Assembly: GCA_002308635.1 (NCBI GenBank)
Contig: DBWG01000035.1
Location: 1-13,356, forward strand
Source of the DNA: Ruminococcaceae bacterium UBA1244
GTDB taxonomy: Bacteria; Bacillota; Clostridia; Oscillospirales; Acutalibacteraceae
DNA: 13,356 nucleotides
Direction of reading: 5' to 3'
This document shows, in pieces, positions 1 through 5,583 of the stretch (the first letter of the stretch is position 1; every line of letters starts with the position of its first letter). A program made the translations under genes and the position numbers. The notes beneath the pieces are model-generated. The model was not told where the DNA came from, searched no databases, and was given only the letters and a program-made list of their open reading frames with translations.

Positions 1-24
1 GGAGTTCGAATCTCCGATGGATCA
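1..24 (+). tRNA. 3' end of a tRNA gene, probably tRNA-Lys(TTT), cut by the window edge
   Basis: Only the T arm and the 3' acceptor strand are visible. The T loop TTCGAAT is closed by GGAG/CTCC, and the 3' strand ends ATGGATCA. The CCA is not encoded. The 24 nt are identical to the end of the tRNA-Lys(TTT) fragment at 1296-1348, so the same identity is likely, but the anticodon lies outside the window. A terminator follows at once, as expected for a tRNA transcript end. I infer that the intact gene continues to the left. Confidence 0.75.
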
Positions 25-27
25 GAT

Positions 28-55
28 AAGCCCCGGCACTGAGGTGTCGGGGCTT
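28..55 (+). terminator. Rho-independent terminator behind the left tRNA
   Basis: A 12-bp GC-rich stem (28-39 with 44-55, one G-T pair) with a 4-nt loop is followed by TTATTTATTTTATTT. It begins 4 nt after the tRNA 3' end and ends the tRNA transcript. Confidence 0.85.
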
Positions 56-75
56 ATTTATTTTATTTGATAGTG

Positions 76-210
76 AATAGAGAATAGTGAATCGTTTATC
101 GTAATGCTCCAGAGGGGCTTTAGCTCTGTATAAGTTCCGCCAACCAATCGGGCTGCGCCTTCGGCTTGCCCCCTTGGGGCGTCACTTGTCCGTATGATTC
201 GCTATTCTCT
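76..210. repeat. Palindromic intergenic repeat element, left copy
   Basis: Arms 79-93 and 196-210 form a 15-bp inverted repeat with one mismatch. The roughly 100-bp centre is GC-rich and has its own small hairpins, for example GCCCC/GGGGC near 168-180. The left arm carries AATAGAGAATA (76-86), also present in the palindrome at 1388-1463. No reading frame or transposase is seen, so this resembles a REP- or MITE-like dispersed repeat. It fills most of the gene-free stretch between the tRNA terminator and the toxin-antitoxin operon. Confidence 0.6.
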
Positions 211-241
211 GTTTTTTGTACATTATATAGGACGAATCATA
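193..241. repeat. 9-bp perfect inverted repeat over the end of the acidic-protein gene
   Basis: TATGATTCG (193-201) pairs with CGAATCATA (233-241) around a 31-nt AT-rich loop, and the right arm covers the stop codon at 237-239. It overlaps the right arm of the element at 76-210, so the two structures are alternatives. Read in the operon's direction it has no U tract, so I do not call it a terminator. Confidence 0.4.
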
Positions 242-566
242 TCTTATGACCGTAAAACTCTAACCAACTCTCTAATGGGATACCTCCTAAATGTTCTATG
301 ATCAAATGCTCCCATCTGTCCTTAATGGATTTGCCATTAAAAACTTTGGCATTCAGTAATTCAGAAGCAGTATAAAATTCACAGCCACCCTTTATGTCAC
401 AATACCCTATCCAATAAGGTGTTTTATACTCTCGTAAACATCCAAGATAATGCTCACGTTCGTTTTCCGGTTCATCATCAAAATAGAATAATGTTTCATC
501 AACAGGAAATGTATCGTCGTTTTCAAGTATCATCCGGAATACTTCAAATGAAAAAGGATTATTCAT
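237..566 (-). CDS. Small acidic protein of unknown function, third gene of the toxin-antitoxin operon
   Basis: A 109-residue soluble protein that I do not recognise by family. The N-terminal half is rich in Asp and Glu (FDDEPENERE near residue 30). The C-terminal half is aromatic and looks globular, with PYWIGYCDIKGGCEFY and GGIPLESWLEF. There is no signal peptide or membrane segment. The start is well supported: GGGAGG at 575-580 lies inside the end of the upstream toxin gene, 8 nt before the ATG, and only 3 nt separate the two genes. The layout indicates translational coupling, so the protein is made with the toxin and antitoxin. It could be an accessory factor of the system or unrelated cargo; the sequence does not decide this. 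Confidence 0.75.
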   Translation of the reverse strand: MNNPFSFEVFRMILENDDTFPVDETLFYFDDEPENEREHYLGCLREYKTPYWIGYCDIKGGCEFYTASELLNAKVFNGKSIKDRWEHLIIEHLGGIPLESWLEFYGHKI

Positions 567-569
567 GGA

Positions 570-950
570 TCAATCCTCCCAATGATTTCTCAGCCATTCA
601 TTCAATGCATCACAATCTGATACTCCCGATGCAATATCAAGAATAAGCTGTATCAGTTCTTTGTCTGTGTATTTTAAACTGATACCATTCAGCTGTAAAA
701 AAACAAGCATTACATGAGTCCCTATCCTCTTGTTTCCGTCAAGAAAAGCATGTCCTTTTATCAGTCCGAAGCCAAGACGTGATGCTTTTTCGATAATGTC
801 CGGATAAAGATCACTTCCTCCGAATGTCTGGAACGGTGTGTTAAGTGCGGCATCAAGCAGCCCCTCGTCACGGATTCCATGAATACCTCCATATCTGTCA
901 ATAAGCTGATTTTGAAGCGCAATCACCTGTTTTTTGCTGAGTTTTTTCAT
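570..950 (-). CDS. doc: Doc-type (Fic fold) death-on-curing toxin
   Basis: The 126-residue length matches the Doc family. The signature HAFLDGNKRIG at residues 67-77 fits the Doc form of the Fic motif, H-x-F-x-D-x-N-K-R. It has His67, Asp71, Asn73, Lys74 and Arg75, with Lys where AMPylating Fic enzymes have Gly. Known Doc toxins phosphorylate elongation factor Tu and stop translation; the same activity here is inference. The ATG overlaps the antitoxin stop by 4 nt (ATGA), and AGGAG at 959-963 lies 8 nt upstream, so translation is coupled. All key motif residues are present, so the toxin looks intact. Its partner is not a Phd-type but a RelB/DinJ-type antitoxin, an unusual pairing. Confidence 0.88.
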   Translation of the reverse strand: MKKLSKKQVIALQNQLIDRYGGIHGIRDEGLLDAALNTPFQTFGGSDLYPDIIEKASRLGFGLIKGHAFLDGNKRIGTHVMLVFLQLNGISLKYTDKELIQLILDIASGVSDCDALNEWLRNHWED

Positions 951-1207
951 TTAGCAAGCTCCTTATAGACCTCATCATTCACATCCATCAGCTTTTCGGA
1001 TAGCATCATCACTTCATTATCTCCGGCAATTTCCGGAACCGCATCATTATCAAGAGTCATACTGAATGGTATTCCTCTTACCGCTACCGAGCGTTTGAGA
1101 AAAATCCTCAAAGCGGTAGAAAGATCAAGTCCTAATTTTTCATAAATTTCTGTAGCCTGAGCTTTAAGATCATCATCAATTCTGAATTGTACGATAGATG
1201 TTGCCAT
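947..1207 (-). CDS. RelB/DinJ-family antitoxin, first gene of the operon
   Basis: An 86-residue ribbon-helix-helix protein. The N-terminus QFRIDDDLKAQA (residues 7-18) is the DNA-binding strand and first helix. LGLDLSTALRIFLKRSV followed by GIPF is the classic DinJ/RelB signature. The C-terminal roughly 35 residues are acidic and probably wrap the toxin. Antitoxins of this family normally pair with RelE/YafQ-like mRNases; here the next gene is a Doc toxin. The start is set by GGAGG (1216-1220), 8 nt before the ATG. A near-consensus promoter lies just upstream with iterated ATTGT motifs that could be its own operator. The stop overlaps the toxin start by 4 nt. Confidence 0.88.
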   Translation of the reverse strand: MATSIVQFRIDDDLKAQATEIYEKLGLDLSTALRIFLKRSVAVRGIPFSMTLDNDAVPEIAGDNEVMMLSEKLMDVNDEVYKELAK

Positions 1208-1237
1208 AGTTAATACCTCCCATATATTTATAGTATT

Positions 1238-1264
1238 ATTGTATTACATTGTCGTTCAATTGTC
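1238..1264. promoter_or_regulatory. Candidate operator: three iterated ATTGT(A/C) motifs
   Basis: ATTGTA (1238-1243), ATTGTC (1248-1253) and ATTGTC (1259-1264) repeat at 10- and 11-bp steps on one strand, so on one face of the helix, and span the whole promoter. This fits autoregulation by the ribbon-helix-helix antitoxin. The first and third motifs overlap the -10 and -35 boxes, so part of the pattern could be chance. Confidence 0.45.
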
Positions 1265-1266
1265 AA
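1238..1266 (-). promoter_or_regulatory. Sigma-A promoter of the toxin-antitoxin operon
   Basis: Read on the minus strand, the -35 TTGACA (1261-1266, consensus) is separated by 17 bp from the -10 TACAAT (1238-1243). The antitoxin ATG lies 31 bp downstream of the -10. Confidence 0.85.
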
Positions 1267-1295
1267 TGCTATTAACTTTATTATTATCAAATAAC

Positions 1296-1348
1296 AGAGC
1301 ACTTGACTTTTAGTCAAGGTGTCCGGAGTTCGAATCTCCGATGGATCA
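1296..1348 (+). pseudogene. 5'-truncated tRNA-Lys(TTT) fragment, putative attachment-site scar
   Basis: The fragment holds the 3' strand of the D arm (AGAGC), an anticodon arm CTTGA/TCAAG with loop CTTTTAG (anticodon TTT, Lys), a T arm CGGAG/CTCCG with loop TTCGAAT, and the acceptor 3' strand ATGGATC plus A. The matching acceptor 5' strand GATCCAT and the D stem 5' strand are absent: the bases where they should lie (about 1276-1295) are AT-rich and do not pair. It therefore cannot fold as a tRNA. Its end is identical to 1-24. Confidence 0.85.
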
Positions 1349-1353
1349 GAAAT

Positions 1354-1377
1354 GCCCCGGTACAAAGGTATCGGGGC
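1354..1377 (+). terminator. Terminator-like hairpin behind the tRNA-Lys fragment
   Basis: GCCCCGGTAC (1354-1363) pairs with GTATCGGGGC (1368-1377) around a 4-nt loop, one G-T pair. It resembles the hairpin at 28-55 in position and sequence. The tail TCAAATAATAAAG has no U tract, so termination strength is doubtful. It may be a decayed tRNA terminator. Confidence 0.6.
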
Positions 1378-1387
1378 TCAAATAATA

Positions 1388-1463
1388 AAGAATAGAGAAT
1401 AAACAATAATTAATAAAGATGTCCGGCGGGGCGTTTCTGTATTATTGTTTATTCTTTATTCTT
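1388..1463. repeat. Near-perfect palindromic repeat element, right copy
   Basis: Arms 1388-1410 and 1441-1463 form a 23-bp inverted repeat with one mismatch, separated by a 30-bp spacer containing GTCCGGCGGGGCG. The left arm shares AATAGAGAATA (1391-1401) with the element at 76-210, and in both cases the motif sits shortly after a tRNA-type terminator. The right arm continues into more ATTCTTT units up to about 1480. No coding potential is seen. With the promoter, tRNA fragment and terminators it accounts for most of the gene-free stretch 1208-1568. Confidence 0.7.
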
Positions 1464-1523
1464 TTTTCTTTATTCTTTAAAATACAGCATCTCAGGCAGA
1501 GTTATAATAAAAAAACAAACCGC

Positions 1524-1554
1524 AGCCGGACATTCCGCTTTTGAATGTCCGGCT
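1524..1554 (-). terminator. Rho-independent terminator of the polysaccharide operon
   Basis: A perfect 12-bp stem (1524-1535 with 1543-1554) has a 7-nt loop. On the minus strand it is followed, after a short GCGG gap, by TTTGTTTTTTTATT. It begins about 15 bp past the stop codon of the fusion gene. Confidence 0.8.
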
Positions 1555-1568
1555 TTGCTTATCTGTCA

Positions 1569-4500
1569 TTATTTTCTTGTACAGTTGAAATTGGCTTCGT
1601 GCGTATCAAAGCATACCGAGTCTGTCAGGCTCTGAGAGGCTTTGTTGTAAATGACGATGTTAAGCCCTCTGCTGTTTATGGAATAATTCTTTCCATTTAT
1701 TTTTATCACGGATTCATTGCCGTTATTATAGACACGGCTTTCGGCATGAACGGTATTATTACCGACCTTCTTGTCATAAACAAGCGGCTCTTCTCCCTGC
1801 CCGAGCTTTTCATAGATTACAGTTCCTCCGTTTATCACGGCAATATAGCTATGACCGTGCTGTCCTTCGAGGTCGGTTTTCAGACCTATACCCTTCAGTG
1901 CGGACGAAACAAATGAGTTGAGAGCAAGTCCGGGAGTATCCTTTACGGAGATGACAATAATATTGCCCTTTGTGTTATCCTTGAGCGTTTCAAGATAATC
2001 TATGATATCCGTTTTATCGGAAATATCATCTGAAATATTCGAGGTTATGTTAAGGATAAGATCCTTGAGGTTGTTGATCTTGACCTCCTGCTCCGCAAAA
2101 AGCCTGCGCATGATGTCATATTCAGTCATGGCCGGTACTTTCGGCGCTGCAAGGGCATTTTTCAGCCAGGTCATACATCTTTCCTTTTCCTTTTCGAGAA
2201 GGCCATATACCATATCATAATCAACAGGCTTGTTGAACCTTTCGTCTTCAAGCTCAGAAATGTCGTTTATCAGCCTGTCTTCAAGGTGAAGCATTTTTGC
2301 AATAGAATAGAACCTTGAGGCTCCCCTTCTTTCGTTGACGATAACGGCAAACGGCTTTTTCATTATGACGGCAAAGCACATTCCGTGGAACGAGTCCGTT
2401 ACAAAGAAATCGCAGTTTGCAATGCTCTGGAGTCTTTCTTCGGTCTTGAGCGGACCTTTGTAAAGATCTCCCAAAGGAGCATAATAATCCGGTGTTCTCT
2501 GATATTCAGAAAATGCCTCGGCATCAGACGCACCGATCTTATCCTTGAAGAACTGCACAGCCAGTGCCTTTTCTTCTGTCGGGTCAAGGATATAGGCGCT
2601 CACATACTTTTCGGGAGTTTTTCTTGAAACACGGTCAATAAGAGCCTGATAGTGCTTTTTGTCACACAGGAACACTGGATCAAGCACCCATTCAACATCC
2701 TTTACTCCGTATACATCCTTAGCGGTATCAACGCCGCTGTCCTCTCTTGCAGAGAAGTGGTCAAAGCGCTGGAGATAAAATGCAAGCTCGCTGTGTACCT
2801 TCGGGTTTCCGAGAGTTCTTCCGAAGGATGCGGAATATGCGATCTTCTTTTTTGTATCGCTTACCCAGTCAAGTGAAGTATACTTGTCAAGAGCGGTATA
2901 GAGGATGTAGTTAAACAGCTTGTCCGAACCGACCATGAACATATCGCACTTGTCGTTAAGGAATGTTCTCATCTCGTCCCTGTTTTTGTATGTCTTTGAG
3001 ACCGCATAATTCGGGAAGAATGGAGCAAGGTGTATCTTGCTGTATGAATCGACTACCTTGTCAATATTTTTTGCGGTCTTGGGTCTTTCGATCATAAGGG
3101 TAGAATAGCCGAGATCTTCAAGTGTATGATAAAGCGCATAGTGAGTCATCACACCGCCGAAATTAACAGCATAGAAATTGACTGCAAGTCCGACATCATA
3201 ATGGTTGGTATCGACCATAGCCACGCTCTCGGAGAAGGTATGATTTTTAAGCAGGGCAAAGAATCTTTCTCTCTTCGGGCTGTGGGGATAAACTGCACGC
3301 ACACGGTTCTTTTTGATGTCTCCTGTGTGTATCTTCATTGCCTTGCGCTTTGAAAGTGTGCGCTTTATAGAATCAAAGAGCTGTCTGCCCTGAGAATTGT
3401 TGAGCATAACGATGGATGTTCCGAGCTTGTCGGTCATGCCGGGTTCGATATCCTGTATGCCCCAGAAATCGCCGATGGACACATCACCCTGACGCGGGAA
3501 AGCGCAGAAAATACAGTCGGCGCAGGACTTTCTCAGTGCGATCTTGTCGTGGAAGGCTTTTTCAAAAGGATCCTTGTCTTTAAGATTGCCCTCATATACG
3601 GTTCCGTTGTCAAACTCTATGCGGATAAACGTACTGCTTCTCCAGCCGTGACGTTCCTTGTCACGGAAAATGATATTTACCGGTTTCGGCGGTACATCGT
3701 CAGTGCATATCTCAGGAAGAAGTGATATATCTTCAATATACTTTTTAAGGAGTTCCTGTGACGGAACGCCGTGGCAGAGTATATCGACAGCATAAAGGTT
3801 GTCGTAATCCTTGTTAAGGAAAGCTTTAAGACCTGCCACCTGACAGGGTGTGCCGGTGAACAGCACCGTCTTGTCATCTTCAAGGAGCTTTTTGACATCC
3901 CTGTAGAGCATATTGATATTGCTCTGAGCGTATTTAGCTTTTCTCAGCGGAGCAAGATCATCTTTGCTGTCAACGATACGGTGAGCTATTTCGAGATTTT
4001 CGCTGTCGAAGGCAGCACCGCATACATAGCCGCCCATATCAAGTATTTTTTCAGCAAGAACCGTGAACATTCCGCCGGAAGAACTCTGACTTCTTATATC
4101 GTTGTTTGCCATAGCGGAATAAATTTCCGGTTCACGCTTGTTGCTGACAGATGTATTGATCGCAGGGCAGGTCATCACGCACTTCCTGCACTTGACGCAC
4201 TTGCTCTCATCTACAGCAGGCATGATAAAGCCGTCCTTGTTCGGCTGCATCGAAACGGCATCAAACGGACAAACGTTCATACAAGCCGAACAGCCTGTGC
4301 AGACTTTTTCAGGAACTTCCGCAACGGTAACAGGATAGAGATTTCCCATCTTGGGGTTTCTTACCTTGAGTGCTTCCTTTTTAGTCTCCTCTGATACCTT
4401 CTTTTCGGACGCAATGGCATTTTTGAGCCACTCATAAGAAAGTGCGGCTTTTTCGTCGATGATCTTCCATACCTTTTCGTAGTCGATCTCCTGAGCGAGG

Positions 4501-5546
4501 ATATCACGTATCCTCTTGTCGATGACCTCGGGGCTCATATCGTCCTTATCAATGTTTATCAGGCGGTTTTCAAGTCCGATAGTCGAGAGGAGAGTCCTGA
4601 AACGTGCAAGGCTCTGACCGTCATTTACGATACAAACAAAAGGTCTTCCGAAGATGACAGAGAAACACAGTCCATGGAAAGAGTCTCCGACATAGCACTG
4701 TGTATTCTGGAAGTATTTGAGCCAGTCCTCAACGCTGGGGTCCTTGATAGCGGGCAGCCCGGTCTTTTTTGTAAAGTTTTCGGGGTTGTTCGGATTCGGC
4801 AGGCACCTGTATTCACAGCCGAGAATATCGGCTATTTTCAGGAAAAGCTCAGCCTTCTCCATTCCGGGGCCAAGAAAATAGCTTGAAATATATTTCTTTT
4901 CTTCATTCACCTGAGACTGGGCGGCAAGGTCGTGATAGACCTTTCTGTCGCAAAGGAAAACAGGATCCATGATCTTGTCTGCATCGGTGTGGAAAACGTC
5001 ACGGCAGATATTGACTGCCTCATCCTCACGAACACCGATATAGTCGAATTTTTTGAGGAAGTGTTCCGACCACATCCTGTCCTCTTCGGGAGCGTCATAG
5101 CCTGAACCGAAGGAGCTTGCCATTGCTATTTTTTTCTTGTCATCGTTTGCAAAATCGAGGAAGAAGAACTGTCCCGCTTCTCTTCCGCATATCTGATAGT
5201 GCCAGACAACATCCGAACCGACGATGAATGTATCGCAGGTCTTGTTCAGCACTTTATAGTCCATAGAGCTGTGATAGCACTGAGTTACGTTGTTATCGCA
5301 GTATTTGTATATGAATTTGTTGGCGACAGTATCCTTGTCGGCATATCTCGGACGCCAGAGAACTTCGGGCTTATTTACCATGATCGCACTGTAGCCCATG
5401 CTTTTTACAACGTCATAGAGAGCGTAGTATGTCAGTATGGAACCGTAGTTAAGTCCGAACCAAAGTCCCACGATGCCTACATCGTGATGAGTATCTTCTG
5501 CCTTTGTGATGATCTCAGGGGTCTTGTTGATTTCGGGATTGCTCAT
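1569..5546 (-). CDS. Multidomain fusion: pyruvyl transferase / ferredoxin / FrhB-like flavoprotein / pyruvyl transferase / ILEI-like domain
   Basis: 1325 residues, cytoplasmic (no signal peptide or membrane segment). Residues 20-378 are a polysaccharide pyruvyl transferase domain (FIVGSDVVW at 107-115, DSFHG at 288-292). Residues 411-463 are a 2x[4Fe-4S] ferredoxin with Cys416/419/422/426 and Cys450/453/456/460. Residues 470-765 resemble the F420 hydrogenase/dehydrogenase beta subunit, with TGTPCQVAG, CHGVPS, Cys675/678/681 and GDVSIGDFWG. Residues 782-1134 are a second pyruvyl transferase (FMVGSDKLF, DSFHG at 1051-1055). A linker (1150-1190) then leads to an ILEI/FAM3-like domain (1194-1318) with RGLNIVIY. 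Pyruvyl transferases move pyruvyl groups from PEP onto sugars; the redox part suggests the product is also reduced, which is inference. The start has AAGGAG 8 nt upstream. It lies 37 nt behind the GlfT2-like gene, in one operon. Neither transferase shows an obvious motif loss. Confidence 0.88.
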   Translation of the reverse strand: MSNPEINKTPEIITKAEDTHHDVGIVGLWFGLNYGSILTYYALYDVVKSMGYSAIMVNKPEVLWRPRYADKDTVANKFIYKYCDNNVTQCYHSSMDYKVLNKTCDTFIVGSDVVWHYQICGREAGQFFFLDFANDDKKKIAMASSFGSGYDAPEEDRMWSEHFLKKFDYIGVREDEAVNICRDVFHTDADKIMDPVFLCDRKVYHDLAAQSQVNEEKKYISSYFLGPGMEKAELFLKIADILGCEYRCLPNPNNPENFTKKTGLPAIKDPSVEDWLKYFQNTQCYVGDSFHGLCFSVIFGRPFVCIVNDGQSLARFRTLLSTIGLENRLINIDKDDMSPEVIDKRIRDILAQEIDYEKVWKIIDEKAALSYEWLKNAIASEKKVSEETKKEALKVRNPKMGNLYPVTVAEVPEKVCTGCSACMNVCPFDAVSMQPNKDGFIMPAVDESKCVKCRKCVMTCPAINTSVSNKREPEIYSAMANNDIRSQSSSGGMFTVLAEKILDMGGYVCGAAFDSENLEIAHRIVDSKDDLAPLRKAKYAQSNINMLYRDVKKLLEDDKTVLFTGTPCQVAGLKAFLNKDYDNLYAVDILCHGVPSQELLKKYIEDISLLPEICTDDVPPKPVNIIFRDKERHGWRSSTFIRIEFDNGTVYEGNLKDKDPFEKAFHDKIALRKSCADCIFCAFPRQGDVSIGDFWGIQDIEPGMTDKLGTSIVMLNNSQGRQLFDSIKRTLSKRKAMKIHTGDIKKNRVRAVYPHSPKRERFFALLKNHTFSESVAMVDTNHYDVGLAVNFYAVNFGGVMTHYALYHTLEDLGYSTLMIERPKTAKNIDKVVDSYSKIHLAPFFPNYAVSKTYKNRDEMRTFLNDKCDMFMVGSDKLFNYILYTALDKYTSLDWVSDTKKKIAYSASFGRTLGNPKVHSELAFYLQRFDHFSAREDSGVDTAKDVYGVKDVEWVLDPVFLCDKKHYQALIDRVSRKTPEKYVSAYILDPTEEKALAVQFFKDKIGASDAEAFSEYQRTPDYYAPLGDLYKGPLKTEERLQSIANCDFFVTDSFHGMCFAVIMKKPFAVIVNERRGASRFYSIAKMLHLEDRLINDISELEDERFNKPVDYDMVYGLLEKEKERCMTWLKNALAAPKVPAMTEYDIMRRLFAEQEVKINNLKDLILNITSNISDDISDKTDIIDYLETLKDNTKGNIIVISVKDTPGLALNSFVSSALKGIGLKTDLEGQHGHSYIAVINGGTVIYEKLGQGEEPLVYDKKVGNNTVHAESRVYNNGNESVIKINGKNYSINSRGLNIVIYNKASQSLTDSVCFDTHEANFNCTRK

Positions 5547-5583
5547 AAATACAACTCCTTTTTATATATGATTCCGTAAGGGA

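Larger units (their letters stand above)
1..1350. mobile_element. Putative integrase-less island in a tRNA-Lys 3' end, carrying a toxin-antitoxin operon
   Basis: A direct repeat of at least 26 identical bases (1-26 and 1325-1350) brackets a segment with only the three-gene toxin-antitoxin operon and repeat DNA. The right copy is a tRNA fragment lacking its 5' part, the usual mark of site-specific integration into a tRNA 3' end. No integrase or other mobility gene lies between the repeats, so this would be a remnant or an element moved in trans. Both copies are also followed by similar terminators and related palindromes, so recombination between tandem tRNA units is an alternative. The left repeat is cut by the window, so its true length is unknown. 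Confidence 0.55.

Noticed and set aside
76..210. Insertion sequence or CRISPR repeat
   Set aside because: There is no transposase frame, no target duplication I can define, and no regular repeat-spacer pattern; it is only a palindromic intergenic repeat.
1276..1348. A complete second tRNA-Lys gene
   Set aside because: The acceptor 5' strand GATCCAT and the D stem are missing; the bases at 1276-1295 are AT-rich and do not pair with the 3' strand.
3240..4140. FrhB-like domain as a sign of an archaeal methanogen or F420 metabolism
   Set aside because: Promoters, ribosome sites and all neighbours are bacterial, and FrhB-like domains occur in bacterial polysaccharide loci without F420.
3771..4394. 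Plus-strand open frame of 207 codons
   Set aside because: It lies opposite the ferredoxin/FrhB part of the fusion gene, has no ribosome site and no recognisable domain; it is a shadow of the real gene.
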